Assembly (NCBI RefSeq): GCF_000812685.1
Contig: NZ_JWIF01000056.1
Span: forward strand, 434,001-498,000
Direction: 5' to 3'
Source: Halocynthiibacter namhaensis
Lineage (GTDB): Bacteria; Pseudomonadota; Alphaproteobacteria; Rhodobacterales; Rhodobacteraceae
DNA length: 64,000 nucleotides
Shown in pieces: positions 36,279-46,759 of this stretch. The position numbers and the translations under genes are program-made. Under the pieces are notes generated by a model. That model ran no database searches. It worked only from the letters and a program-made list of their open reading frames with translations, and was not told where the DNA came from. Numbering within the stretch: position 1 is the stretch's first letter; every line of letters starts with the position of its first letter.

Positions 36279-37019
36279 TTAGATACAGCGCCCACCATCG
36301 ACCTCCATCGCGACGCCCGTGATCATGGATGCCTCATCTGAACACAGAAATGCGGCTGCATTGCCCATGTCTTGCGGCGTGGAGAAACGTCCGATTGGGA
36401 TGGTGGATACAAATTTTGCGCGCATCTCAGGGGTGTCTTCCCCCATGAAAGATTTTAACAAAGGCGTTTCGCCTGCGACGGGATTGATGGCGTTGACGCG
36501 CACGCCTGCTGGGGCCAGTTCCACCGCCATAGATTTGGTCGCTGTGATCATCCAGCCCTTTGATGCGTTGTACCAGCTTAGACGCGGGCGCGGGCTAACC
36601 CCGGCGGTGGATGCAACGTTCAAAACAGCACCTGATCCTTGGGCTTTCATCAAGGGGATAATGTGCTTTGCTGCGAGATAAACCGATTTGGTGTTAACGT
36701 TCAAAACACGGTCGAAATCCTCCTCAGAGACATCTTCCATCGCGGCTGGTAAATGGGTCACGCCCGCATTATTCACGAGGATATCGATGCGCCCCATTTT
36801 GGCGATTGCGGTGGCAGTTAAGGCCGCAACATCAGCGTCCTTCGAGACGTCGCATTGCGCCGCGAACGCACCGATGCCCTGTGCGGCACCCTCAGCCGCG
36901 GCGCCATCGATATCGGCAATCAAAACGGTTGCGCCTTCTGCCAAAAACTTTTCCGCAATCCCAAGGCCAAAACCAGATGCACCACCCGTGATGATCGCTG
37001 TTTTCCCGTCTAATTTCAT
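36279..37019 (-). CDS. Short-chain dehydrogenase/reductase
   Basis: NAD(P)-dependent oxidoreductase of 246 residues. The cofactor motif TGGASGFGLGIA is at 11-22, an acidic residue after beta-2 (ADID, about 36) favours NAD, NNAG lies near 87, and the catalytic YNASKG gives Tyr/Lys at about 151 and 155. It begins 11 nt after the aldehyde dehydrogenase stop. With that enzyme it could perform two successive oxidations (alcohol to aldehyde to acid) on the imported compound; this is inference. Confidence 0.92.
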   Translation of the reverse strand: MKLDGKTAIITGGASGFGLGIAEKFLAEGATVLIADIDGAAAEGAAQGIGAFAAQCDVSKDADVAALTATAIAKMGRIDILVNNAGVTHLPAAMEDVSEEDFDRVLNVNTKSVYLAAKHIIPLMKAQGSGAVLNVASTAGVSPRPRLSWYNASKGWMITATKSMAVELAPAGVRVNAINPVAGETPLLKSFMGEDTPEMRAKFVSTIPIGRFSTPQDMGNAAAFLCSDEASMITGVAMEVDGGRCI

Positions 37020-37030
37020 TATCTTGTTCC

Positions 37031-38488
37031 TTACCCGTGTTTCGCAGCGACAGTTTTTAATGTTGAAAATCCGTATAGGGCTTCAAACCCTTTTTCGCGC
37101 CCGTGACCTGATTTCCCAACCCCACCAAAGGGCAGCTCAACACCCCCGCCAGCACCATAATTATTGATGAACACCTGACCCGAACGCAGGCGCTTTGCCA
37201 GTCGCATTTGGCGCGCGCCAGACTCTGTCCAAATAGATGCAACAAGGCCAAAGTCGGTGCCATTGGCGATCATCGCGGCCTCATCTTCATTGTCGAAAGG
37301 AATGACCACTTGAACCGGGCCGAAGATCTCGTCTTGGGCAAGGCTGTGGTTGGCATCAACCGGTGCAAATAAGGTTGGGGCAATGTAATGCCCAGACTGC
37401 GGCGCATCAGAAACGATCACCCCTTCGCCGATCTTCTCAAGCTGCGCACCCGCATTTAGAAACCCTGAAACGATCTCTTTTTGGCGCGCAGAAATCAGCG
37501 GGCCGACGTTGAGATCAGATAAAGCAGGACCGACTTTCAAAGCGCTGTAGGATTGGGCCATTCTTTCGCAGACCTCATCAAAACGGCTGCGGTGGACCAA
37601 TATGCGCGAGGACGCAGAACAAGTCTGGCCCGCGTTTTGTATGCCAGCATTGACCAAGAAGGGCAGGGCGTCGTCAATGTCGGCGTCCTCAAACACAAGT
37701 TGGGGGGATTTTCCGCCCAATTCCAACGTGACAGGTACGACATTCTCACCCGCCGATTTCTGAATCAACTTGCCCACGCCCACGGACCCGGTGAAAGAAA
37801 TATGATGCACGCCTGGATGGGATGACAGCGCGGCACCGGCCTCGTTCCCAAGGCCGGGAACCACGTTTAACGCCCCAGCAGGCAAACCAGCTTCGCGGGC
37901 AATTTCGGCAAAGGCGAGGGCCGTCAGGCAGGCTTCCTCTGCGGGTTTCAAAACGCAAGCGTTGCCCATGGTCAGGGCCGCACCAACGGAACGCCCAATG
38001 ATTTGCATCGGATAATTCCACGGCACGATATGCCCCGTCACCCCATGAGGTTCGCGCAGGGTGTAAACGGTATACCCATCAAGGTAAGGGATCGTTTCGC
38101 CATGAATTTTATCCGCAGCCCCCGCGTAAAATTCCATGTATCGGGCCAAGGCGACGGCATCGGCGCGGGCTTGCGTCAACGGCTTGCCAACGTCTTGGGC
38201 CTCAATGCGGGCAAGCTGATCTACGCGGGTGAGAACAAGCTGCCCAATCCGCGCCAAAATGCGCCCACGTTCAAGCGCGCTCATCCGGCCCCATTCACCA
38301 GTAAGTGCACTTTCAGCGGCGTCGACGGCGGCATCAATATCGGCGGATGTACCGCGTGCGATTGCGCCTGTAATTTGGCCGGTGGATGGGTCTTCGACGG
38401 GCAACGTACCGCCCGAGATGGGTGCGATCCAAGCCCCGTTGATGAAGCATTTTTCGGTGTTGAACCAAAGGTCCTGAGCAAGACTCAT
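37031..38488 (-). CDS. Aldehyde dehydrogenase family protein
   Basis: A 485-residue NAD(P)-dependent aldehyde dehydrogenase. Catalytic residues are Asn158 (VPWNYP), Lys181 (LKPAE), Glu256 (LELGGKSPQ) and Cys290 (NAGQTCSASSR). Sequence character is of the betaine/gamma-aminobutyraldehyde group, but the substrate is not known. Its start overlaps the ABC ATPase stop by 4 nt, so it is coupled to the transporter and likely acts on the transported substrate. Confidence 0.93.
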   Translation of the reverse strand: MSLAQDLWFNTEKCFINGAWIAPISGGTLPVEDPSTGQITGAIARGTSADIDAAVDAAESALTGEWGRMSALERGRILARIGQLVLTRVDQLARIEAQDVGKPLTQARADAVALARYMEFYAGAADKIHGETIPYLDGYTVYTLREPHGVTGHIVPWNYPMQIIGRSVGAALTMGNACVLKPAEEACLTALAFAEIAREAGLPAGALNVVPGLGNEAGAALSSHPGVHHISFTGSVGVGKLIQKSAGENVVPVTLELGGKSPQLVFEDADIDDALPFLVNAGIQNAGQTCSASSRILVHRSRFDEVCERMAQSYSALKVGPALSDLNVGPLISARQKEIVSGFLNAGAQLEKIGEGVIVSDAPQSGHYIAPTLFAPVDANHSLAQDEIFGPVQVVIPFDNEDEAAMIANGTDFGLVASIWTESGARQMRLAKRLRSGQVFINNYGAGGGVELPFGGVGKSGHGREKGFEALYGFSTLKTVAAKHG

Positions 38489-40086
38489 GCGGTTTCCTTT
38501 ATGTCATCAGGCAGGCGCGGGGCCGCGTTGATAAGCGCTTTTGTATAGGGATGGGTGGGGTGTTCAAAGACGGTTTCAGTCTCGCCTTGTTCAACGATCT
38601 CACCCGATTTCATGACCAAAACGCGGTCGGTGATGGAACGCACAACGGACAAGTCATGCGAGATAAACAAATATGTCAGCCCGTGTTTTTCTGAAAGCGC
38701 CGCAAGCAAATCAAGAACCTGCGCACGCACGGAAACATCTAAGGCAGATACGGCCTCGTCCAAAATGATCAATTCAGGGCGGATGATCAGCGCGCGCGCG
38801 ATGGCGATGCGTTGCCGTTGCCCGCCGGAAAATTCGTGAATGTATTTATGTTTGTCATCCGGGGCCATGCCGACGCTGATCAAAGCTTGATCAATTGCTA
38901 GGTCATGCGCAAGGCCCGTTGGGGGCGTGTCCAGCAGATGAAAGGGCTCTGTGATAAGGCGCGCAACCTTGTGGCGGGGGTTGAAGGATCCGTAAGGGTC
39001 TTGGAACACCACTTGCATTTTACGCCGCGCGGCACGGCTGATGTGCCCGCCAGTAACAAGGGCTTTCCCATCCAGAAGGATCTCTCCGCCCTGAAGGGCC
39101 TCAAGACCCAAAATCGCCCGTGTTAGGGTCGATTTCCCGCATCCAGATTCGCCGACAAGGCCCAGGCTTTCACCCCGTTTGATTTCAAAACTAACGTCAT
39201 TCACGGCCCGAAATTTGCCTGCTGGGGCGAACAATTTCGTGCGTGGCAAACTGTAATCTCGCACAAGGTTTTTCACTTGCAGCAAAGGAAGGGCATGCTG
39301 TGGCGCAGAGCGATCCGGTTGATGCGATGAGGCGGCAAAAAGCGCCTTTGTGTAAGGATGTTCGGCATCACGATACAAGGTCGCGGCAGCACCTTGCTCC
39401 ACAACTTCGCCTTGTTTCATGATCACAATGTGATCGGCTAGATCAGACACCACCGCAAGGTCATGGGTGATCATCATCAAACCCATGTTATCTTCAACCA
39501 CCAAGCGTTTGAGCAGATCCAAGATCTCGGCCTGGGTGGTGACATCAAGGGCGGTTGTGGGTTCATCCGCGATCAACAGTTTTGGGTGACGTGCAATGGC
39601 CATGGCGATGACGACGCGTTGGCGTTGGCCGCCCGACATCTCATGGGGATAGCGGGTTAGGGGAAACCGATCTCCGGGCAATTCACACCGATCAAGGGCG
39701 GCGCGCGCACGCGATAAGGCCTCTGCTTTGCTGACGCTCGGTTCATGAATGCGAATGGTTTCGGCCACTTGATCGCCGATGTTTTTGACTGGGTTCAAAG
39801 CGGTCATGGGTTCTTGAAACACCATGCCCACATCATTGCCCCGAATGGCGCAAAGATCGGGTTCGGGCGCGGTCAACATATTGGTATCACCAAGGGTGAT
39901 TTCTCCCGTGCAGGTCGCACCCTCTGGCAGGAGTTGCATCACAGAAAATGCGGTCATCGATTTCCCAGATCCGCTTTCCCCGATGACCCCAAGGATTTGC
40001 CCCGGATCAACCGACATAGACACATCACGTAGGATTTCGACTGCGCCAATTTTCATCGACAGATTGTTGATCGTCAGCAAACTCAT
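38485..40086 (-). CDS. ABC transporter ATP-binding protein, two fused ATPase domains (DppDF/GsiA type)
   Basis: Both nucleotide-binding domains of a peptide-type importer in a 533-residue chain. Domain 1 has Walker A GESGSGKS (about 36-43) and signature MSGGQRQRV; domain 2 has GESGCGKS (about 316) and FSGGQRQRI. Each ends in the oligopeptide-transporter helical extension (AEHPYTKALF, THPYTKALI). Overlaps of 4 nt join it to the permease gene before and the aldehyde dehydrogenase after. Confidence 0.95.
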   Translation of the reverse strand: MSLLTINNLSMKIGAVEILRDVSMSVDPGQILGVIGESGSGKSMTAFSVMQLLPEGATCTGEITLGDTNMLTAPEPDLCAIRGNDVGMVFQEPMTALNPVKNIGDQVAETIRIHEPSVSKAEALSRARAALDRCELPGDRFPLTRYPHEMSGGQRQRVVIAMAIARHPKLLIADEPTTALDVTTQAEILDLLKRLVVEDNMGLMMITHDLAVVSDLADHIVIMKQGEVVEQGAAATLYRDAEHPYTKALFAASSHQPDRSAPQHALPLLQVKNLVRDYSLPRTKLFAPAGKFRAVNDVSFEIKRGESLGLVGESGCGKSTLTRAILGLEALQGGEILLDGKALVTGGHISRAARRKMQVVFQDPYGSFNPRHKVARLITEPFHLLDTPPTGLAHDLAIDQALISVGMAPDDKHKYIHEFSGGQRQRIAIARALIIRPELIILDEAVSALDVSVRAQVLDLLAALSEKHGLTYLFISHDLSVVRSITDRVLVMKSGEIVEQGETETVFEHPTHPYTKALINAAPRLPDDIKETA

Positions 40087-40915
40087 GTGCGTGATTTCCT
40101 GACTTTGGGGTCGAAAATATCGCGCAATCCATCACCCATCAAATTCAACCCCAATACTGTTAACACAATCGCAAGACCTGGGAATAATGCGAGATATGCG
40201 TAGGAATAGACTAGGGTTTGGCTATCCGCGAGCATCCGTCCCCAGCTGGGTGTTGGCGGTTGCACACCTAATCCGACGAAGGACAATCCCGCCTCGGCCA
40301 AAATCCCAAGTGAGAACTGGATCGTCCCCTGAACGATCAACAGGTTCATGACATTTGGCAAGATGTGTTCAATGGAAATGCGCGCGGGGGATTTACCTGC
40401 AACACGCGCAGATAGGATGTAATCGCGTTCCCATAATGACAGCGCACCACCGCGTGTGATACGGGCGAAAACTGGGATGTTAAAGATCCCAATCGCGATG
40501 ATCGCATTGATCGCTGAGGCTCCAAAAATCGCGGTGATCAGGATGGCGATAACAAGGGATGGAAAGGCAAACACAAGGTCGTTGCCACGCATGATGATCT
40601 CATCCCACCAGGTGCCCTTTTTCGCCGCCGCCGCCAGGCCCAAAGGCACGCCAATGACCATGCCAATCGTGACTGCAACCAGGGCGACAGCGATGGACAC
40701 GCGCGCCCCCACCATGATCATCGACAAAACATCACGGCCATATTGATCGGTGCCCAAAAGGTTCGGCCAAGCAGGCGCGTGCAGCTTGTTGGGGATGTCC
40801 ACGCCGTCAATCTCATAGGGGGTCCAAAGAAAACTGATCAAGGCTGCAAAAACGAAGATCAACGTCAAAATAAGGCCCAACATAAAGCTGCGCGACCGAA
40901 GGAAATGTGCGGCGT

Positions 40916-40919
<4 letters not shown>
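40083..40919 (-). CDS. ABC transporter permease (DppC type)
   Basis: Inner-membrane permease of 278 residues with about six helices. The N-terminal domain and LLGTDQYGRDVLSMIMVGAR near 58-77 are diagnostic for DppC/OppC; the ATPase-contact EAA-like loop lies around AGKSPARISIEHILPN. The true start is the ATG at 40919, overlapping the first permease as ATGA with GGAG 6 nt upstream. A frame running to 41183 is an artefact. Confidence 0.93.
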
Positions 40920-41863
<944 letters not shown>

Positions 41864-41881
41864 TGGGTGGTCCGGCGCTGG

Positions 41882-41912
41882 AAAAGCCCCCGGCAACATG
41901 TGCCGCCGGGGG
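41882..41912 (-). terminator. Hairpin between the binding-protein gene and permease genes
   Basis: CCCCCGGC / GCCGGGGG arms (41887-41894 and 41905-41912) are followed on the minus strand by CTTTTC. It sits between the solute-binding-protein stop and the DppB start. This arrangement usually makes the binding protein more abundant than the permeases by partial termination or mRNA protection. Confidence 0.75.
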
Positions 41913-41927
41913 AGGTCAGGGTTGGTC

Positions 41928-43406
41928 TCAGTCAGTCCAGCTTACGCCGGTCAGATCAGTTGCTTGGGTCGGTGCATTGGCCCAGAGCCCCTGTATTTTC
42001 GCATTCGCGACGGACAGGGACGCCAACTGGAACAGATAGCCATTCACATAATCACCCGAGATGGTTTTCTGTGCGGTCGCGACCATTTCGCTGCGTTTTG
42101 CAGGATCGGTTTCAGCCGTCAGATCGTCCATCAATGCTTGGAAGTCCGCATTGTCATATTGGAAGTAATATTCCGGGCGCGCATAGATGCCGATGTCGAA
42201 AGGTTCCGTATGACTGACGATGGTCAGGCCGAAATCTTTGCCGCGGAAAACCTCTTCAAGCCATTGGGCCCACTCAAGGTTTGTGATCTCAGTTTCAATA
42301 CCAACGTCACGCAACTGTGCTGCGATAATCTCGCCGCCACGTCGTGCGTAAGACGGGGGTGGCAGTTTCAATGTGGTGGTAAACCCATCCGCAAAGCCAG
42401 CTTCGGCCAGCAAAGCACGTGCCTTGTCTGGGTCATATTCTGAGCCACCCGTAAGATCGACGTAATCCGGGTTGTGGGGGGCAAAATGCGTGCCAATCGG
42501 TGTGCCAAACCCGAACATTGCGCCATCGATGATCGCTTGGCGGTCAATCGCGTGGGCCAGGGCTTCGCGTACCTTCACATTGTCAAAGGGCGGCATCTTG
42601 TTGTTGGTCGATAAGATCGTTTCACCCTCGGTCGAGCCGACGAGAACCTGAAAGCGCGGATCAGCTTCAAACAGCGCAAGGTTTTCAGGCGCTGGAAAGC
42701 CTGAGAACGCGTCTACATCTTCGGCCATGACCGCGTTGAAGGCGGCGGAAGGTTCAGAAATGAACTTAAATGTCGCGCTTTCAAGGGCGGGGGCATCCCC
42801 CCAATAATCGGCATTGCGTGTGATGGTGATCGCATCGCCCTGTACCCAGTTTGCGAAGGTGAAAGCACCTGTTCCAACAGGTTTTGTTGTAATGGTTTCA
42901 ATGCTTTCAGGTGCAACGATCACGGCATCACCCCAAGCGAGGTTGAACAGGAAGTTCCCATTGGGCGCAGATAGGGTGATCTTGACGGTATGTGCGTCGA
43001 CGGCGTCGACGGACTCGATGCCTTCAAACAGGGCTTTTTGCGCGTTTACACTGTCTTCAGCGCGGGCGCGATCAAGGCTAAACACCACGTCAGTTGCTTC
43101 AAAATCAGTGCCGTCGTGGAATTTAACGCCTTCAACCAGATGGAACGTCCAGGTCAGACCATCTTCCGAAATGTCCCAAGAACTGGCAAGGCCAGGGTTT
43201 ACGGAACCGTCAGAGCCAAACCGGGTAAGGCCTTCAAAAATATTGGAATAGACCACTTGATCGATGGCACCAGCGGCGGCGCTGGTCGGGTCCAAATGTG
43301 GTGGCTCAAGTTGCAAGCCAACGGTGATATCGGTCTGCGCCGCATGGGCTGTGCCGGTGATCAGCGCAGCCATTGAAACGGCCGTGGTGAGTTTACGAAG
43401 TGACAT
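41928..43406 (-). CDS. ABC transporter substrate-binding protein, family 5 (peptide/nickel type)
   Basis: Periplasmic binding protein of 492 residues. A signal peptide ends around ALITGTAHA-AQ (residue 22). The SBP_bac_5 start of mature protein (ITVGLQLEPPHLDPT) and the LTWTFHLVEGVKFHDGT block near 95 are typical. The ligand is not predictable: the family binds peptides, but also opines, glutathione and other amines. GGAG lies 8 nt before the ATG. It is the first gene of the seven-gene minus-strand operon and shares the upstream region with panB. Confidence 0.94.
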   Translation of the reverse strand: MSLRKLTTAVSMAALITGTAHAAQTDITVGLQLEPPHLDPTSAAAGAIDQVVYSNIFEGLTRFGSDGSVNPGLASSWDISEDGLTWTFHLVEGVKFHDGTDFEATDVVFSLDRARAEDSVNAQKALFEGIESVDAVDAHTVKITLSAPNGNFLFNLAWGDAVIVAPESIETITTKPVGTGAFTFANWVQGDAITITRNADYWGDAPALESATFKFISEPSAAFNAVMAEDVDAFSGFPAPENLALFEADPRFQVLVGSTEGETILSTNNKMPPFDNVKVREALAHAIDRQAIIDGAMFGFGTPIGTHFAPHNPDYVDLTGGSEYDPDKARALLAEAGFADGFTTTLKLPPPSYARRGGEIIAAQLRDVGIETEITNLEWAQWLEEVFRGKDFGLTIVSHTEPFDIGIYARPEYYFQYDNADFQALMDDLTAETDPAKRSEMVATAQKTISGDYVNGYLFQLASLSVANAKIQGLWANAPTQATDLTGVSWTD

Positions 43407-43562
43407 GTTCTTCTCCCTTATTGTGCCGCGCCATATCCCCTGCGCGTTTTGGGGTGGGGCTGGTCAATCGACCGCCACATCTGAATTTAGTGTTCATCCG
43501 TTTCTCCAAGGTTTCAAGCCTTGTCCCGGTCTTTGATGTATTCCCCGACGTCTTATTTTCGC

Positions 43563-43584
43563 GATACCGTAGAAATACTGTATT
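43563..43584. promoter_or_regulatory. 22-bp inverted repeat upstream of panB and the ABC operon (site B)
   Basis: Arms GATACCGTA and TACTGTATT are separated by GAAA (9+4+9). The dyad lies 49 bp upstream of panB and 157 bp upstream of the binding-protein gene. It matches site A at 46711-46732 in geometry and at most arm positions (consensus ATAC-N-GTA / TAC-N-GTAT). It is a candidate operator for the PAS-LuxR regulator at 46760. Confidence 0.55.
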
Positions 43585-43632
43585 GGCGATGTTATATGGT
43601 TTCTGCAACGCAGCGAAACCCAGGAGACGTCC

Positions 43633-44463
43633 ATGAGTGCAACCGCCCAAAAAACCGCCCCGCTTCCTGATGATATTCGGGCGCGAAAAGGGGGCGACCC
43701 TTTGGTCAGCCTCACGGCTTATACCACGCCGATGGCGCAGATGATGGATGCCCATTGCGATTTCGTTTTGGTCGGTGACAGCGTTGGTATGGTGCTGCAC
43801 GGCTTGCCCTCGACGCTGGGTGTGACGATGGACATGATGATTATGCATGGCCAAGCCGTGGCGCGTGGGCTGCAATCCGCGATGATGGTGATCGACATGC
43901 CGTTCGGCAGTTATGAAGAAAGCCCGCAGCAAGCATTTCGCAATGCCGCCCGTTTGATGGGCGAAACGGGCGCGGGCGCGGTCAAGCTGGAAGGCGGGGC
44001 GCATATGGCGGAAACGATTGCGTTTCTGGTCGCACGCGGCATTCCAGTCATGGCGCATATCGGGTTGACGCCGCAGTCGGTGAATACGCTGGGTGGATAT
44101 AAAGTGCAGGGGCGCGATGCGGGAGCTGACCTTTTGATGGCGGATGCCAAAGCAGTGTCTAATGCAGGTGCTTTTGCGGTTGTGTTGGAGAAAATTCCGG
44201 CCAGTCTCGCGGATCAAATCACCGCAGAGATCGCGATCCCGACGATTGGCATTGGCGCATCTTCCGGCTGTGACGGACAGATCCTGGTGGTGGATGACAT
44301 GCTGGGTCTGTTCACGGCGTTTAAGGCGAAATTTGTGAAGCGGTATGCTGACTTGGGCGTCTCGGGTGAAGCCGCAATCGCGCAATACGCGCGTGAAGTT
44401 CGCGCCCGTGATTTCCCGGCACAAGAACATATCTTCGCTGATCAAGCCCCTGGAAAGAAATGA
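43633..44463 (+). CDS. panB: 3-methyl-2-oxobutanoate hydroxymethyltransferase
   Basis: First committed step of pantothenate synthesis: adds a hydroxymethyl group from methylene-tetrahydrofolate to ketoisovalerate. The 276 residues have [14 protein letters not shown], metal-binding LVGDSVGMV (about 46-54), KLEGG (about 119) and [14 protein letters not shown] precedes the ATG. It overlaps panC by 4 nt. It consumes methylene-THF, the product of folate-linked amine demethylases, but no regulatory link is seen. Confidence 0.97.
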   Translation: MSATAQKTAPLPDDIRARKGGDPLVSLTAYTTPMAQMMDAHCDFVLVGDSVGMVLHGLPSTLGVTMDMMIMHGQAVARGLQSAMMVIDMPFGSYEESPQQAFRNAARLMGETGAGAVKLEGGAHMAETIAFLVARGIPVMAHIGLTPQSVNTLGGYKVQGRDAGADLLMADAKAVSNAGAFAVVLEKIPASLADQITAEIAIPTIGIGASSGCDGQILVVDDMLGLFTAFKAKFVKRYADLGVSGEAAIAQYAREVRARDFPAQEHIFADQAPGKK

Positions 44464-45335
44464 CGGATATGACATCAACGCCCCCTCCCCAAATCATCCG
44501 AACGCTGGCTGAGCTGCGCGAGATCACCCGTGCTTGGAAACGTGCAGGCGAAACCATTGGCGTTGTGCCAACCATGGGTGCGCTGCACGATGGACATCTG
44601 TCGCTGGCGCAGGCGGCGCGGAACAGGTGTGACCGGGTGATCGTGACGATCTTTGTGAACCCAAAACAGTTCAACAACCCCGAAGACCTTGCCAATTATC
44701 CCCGAACCGAAGTTGAAGATGCGGGCAAGCTGGCGCCCATTGGTGCCGATTTGATCTGGGTTCCCGGTGGGGAACAGATGTATCCCACTGATTTCACGAC
44801 GAATGTGTCCGTCGGTGGGCTTACCGATGTGATGGAAGGCGCGCATCGTCCGGGTCACTTTGATGGGGTTGCCACGGTGGTTGCGAAACTGTTTTTGCAA
44901 ACCAAAGCGGATCAGGCGTTCTTCGGGGAGAAAGATTTTCAGCAGCTGATGATCGTGACTCGCATGGCGCGTGACCTGGATATTGATATCGATGTTGTGG
45001 GTTGCCCGACCATCCGTGAAGAGACGGGTCTTGCCATGTCGTCGCGCAATCTGTTGCTGTCTGATCGTGCGGCGTTGAAAGCTGCGACCCTGCATGAGGT
45101 GATGACCGACACGGTAGGTGCCCTGGCGATGGGCGCGGATTTTGCGACCTTGCAGGCCCGCGCGATGGCGCGGTTGCAGGCTGCGGATTTCACTGAGGTT
45201 GAATATTTTGAAATGCGTGCCCGCGATGATTTCACCCTGCTTGATACCGCGACGCGCCCCGCACGTTTGTTTGCCGCCGCCTGGATGGCGGGGGTGCGGT
45301 TGATCGACAATATAGAGGTGCCGGTGCAAGGGTGA
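44460..45335 (+). CDS. panC: Pantoate--beta-alanine ligase
   Basis: Condenses pantoate and beta-alanine with ATP to pantothenate. The nucleotidylyl-transferase motif is HDGH (43-46) in [20 protein letters not shown], the [13 protein letters not shown]-equivalent and DNIEVP end are all present in 291 residues. It is translationally coupled to panB and convergent with the M20 deacylase. Confidence 0.97.
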   Translation: MTDMTSTPPPQIIRTLAELREITRAWKRAGETIGVVPTMGALHDGHLSLAQAARNRCDRVIVTIFVNPKQFNNPEDLANYPRTEVEDAGKLAPIGADLIWVPGGEQMYPTDFTTNVSVGGLTDVMEGAHRPGHFDGVATVVAKLFLQTKADQAFFGEKDFQQLMIVTRMARDLDIDIDVVGCPTIREETGLAMSSRNLLLSDRAALKAATLHEVMTDTVGALAMGADFATLQARAMARLQAADFTEVEYFEMRARDDFTLLDTATRPARLFAAAWMAGVRLIDNIEVPVQG

Positions 45336-45350
45336 TCGGGCGCGCATAGG

Positions 45351-46661
45351 TTAACCGGCGTCAGGTCTTGGCAGAAGTTCCGCCAGCGATTGCGCCATGA
45401 CGCGCGCACTTTCGACCATGTCATCGACGCCGATATATTCATCCGGTTTATGGGCGAGTTCCAGAATGCCCGGGCCGTATGCAATGCAGTTTTTCAGCTT
45501 GCCGATCCGGTCGATATGTTTCTGGTCATAGGTGCCGGGCGAGACAACATATTCCGCGTCCTTGCCCATCACATCTGAAATCGCACGCGCGACGGTTGCA
45601 ACGACAGGTGCGGATTTCTCGGTCATGGTCGGCAAGACGCGGTGCATCTCACGAATGTCATAGCTGAAGTTGTCACGTTCACCTTGGACCTTGTCCAAAA
45701 CATCGGTGATTTCACGCTGAACATCATTGATGTCTTCTTCAATCAGAAAACGGCGATCTACGATCATTTTGCAGCTGTCGGGCACGCAGGGGCTGGGGAG
45801 GCCCGTGAAATCGGCATCCTGTTCGACTTGGCCGCCGTGAATAGAGTTGATGTTCATGGTCGACTGGCGTGCCCCGACAGGAACCACGGGCATATCCGTG
45901 CGTTTTTGGGCGAGGGCGGGAAATAGGCTTTGTTCCATTTCATTCACCACGGCGCCCATATGGCGTACTGCGCAGTCGCCAAGGAAGGGCATGGAACCAT
46001 GCGCGATTTCACCGTGGGTTTCGATTTCCGCCCACCAAACGCCGCGATGGCCCAGGCAAATACGGTCTTTTTGCAAGGGCTCGGGGATGATGACGTGCTG
46101 GACGCGTTGTGGGCTGAAGAAGCCTTTTTCAGCCAAATAAGCCACGCCACCAAAACCACCGCTTTCTTCATCGGCGGTGCCTGAGATTTCAATCGCGCCG
46201 GCGAAGTCCGGGAAAACCGAAATGAAAGCTTCGGCTGCGATGATGGAACAGGCAAGCCCGCCTTTCATGTCACATGCGCCACGCCCATAGATTTTTCCGT
46301 CATGCAGTTCCGCGCCGAACGGATCAAATGTCCAACCCTTTCCGACTTCAACCACGTCAGTGTGACTGTTGAAATGTACGCATTCCCCAGGATATTTCCC
46401 TTCATACCGGGCAACCATATTCCAGCGCGGATATTTGTCGCTGTCGCCTGGGGTGCCATGGGCGCGGATCATCTCAACGTGGAAGCCTTGGCGTTTGAGG
46501 CGGGTCTCGAGATATTCGCAGATCAGCAGGTAATTCTCGCCGGGGGGATTGAGCGTTGGGATGCGGATCAGGTCTTGGGTGAGTGCGATGAGTTCCTCAC
46601 GACGACGTTCGATTTCCCGAGAAAGCTGGGCGGATGTGTCTGGGGAAAGAGCTGTGGTCAA
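45351..46661 (-). CDS. M20-family (ArgE/DapE-type) deacylase or peptidase
   Basis: Cytoplasmic di-zinc amidohydrolase of 436 residues. Metal ligands are seen in FNSHTDVVEVG (His), YGRGACDMKGG (bridging Asp) and TADEESGG (Glu/Glu). The central dimerisation domain is at about 200-330. The N-acyl amino acid or peptide substrate is unknown. The start is a TTG at 46661 with AGGA 8 nt upstream; no in-frame ATG gives the conserved N-terminus. It is divergent from the PAS-LuxR gene, with site A between. Confidence 0.9.
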   Translation of the reverse strand: MTTALSPDTSAQLSREIERRREELIALTQDLIRIPTLNPPGENYLLICEYLETRLKRQGFHVEMIRAHGTPGDSDKYPRWNMVARYEGKYPGECVHFNSHTDVVEVGKGWTFDPFGAELHDGKIYGRGACDMKGGLACSIIAAEAFISVFPDFAGAIEISGTADEESGGFGGVAYLAEKGFFSPQRVQHVIIPEPLQKDRICLGHRGVWWAEIETHGEIAHGSMPFLGDCAVRHMGAVVNEMEQSLFPALAQKRTDMPVVPVGARQSTMNINSIHGGQVEQDADFTGLPSPCVPDSCKMIVDRRFLIEEDINDVQREITDVLDKVQGERDNFSYDIREMHRVLPTMTEKSAPVVATVARAISDVMGKDAEYVVSPGTYDQKHIDRIGKLKNCIAYGPGILELAHKPDEYIGVDDMVESARVMAQSLAELLPRPDAG

Positions 46662-46710
46662 GGGATCGGTCCTGTCGTAGCGGTTGGGACTTGCAGGCTG
46701 CCGCAGAAGT

Positions 46711-46732
46711 GATACGGTATCAATACCGTATC
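46711..46732. promoter_or_regulatory. 22-bp inverted repeat between the M20 and PAS-LuxR genes (site A)
   Basis: Perfect 9-bp arms GATACGGTA and TACCGTATC are separated by TCAA. A further AATACGG follows directly, resembling another half-site. It lies 49 bp upstream of the M20 start and 27 bp upstream of the regulator start. Site B at 43563-43584 shares the 9+4+9 layout. Best read as the operator of the adjacent regulator. Confidence 0.65.
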
Positions 46733-46759
46733 AATACGGCGCAATCAAATGAGGGTGAA

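Noticed and set aside
43393-44478. 361-codon minus-strand frame opposite panB
   Set aside because: Antisense to a certain panB gene; no recognisable domain and unusual His/Arg content. The similar frame opposite panC (44475-45347) is rejected for the same reason.
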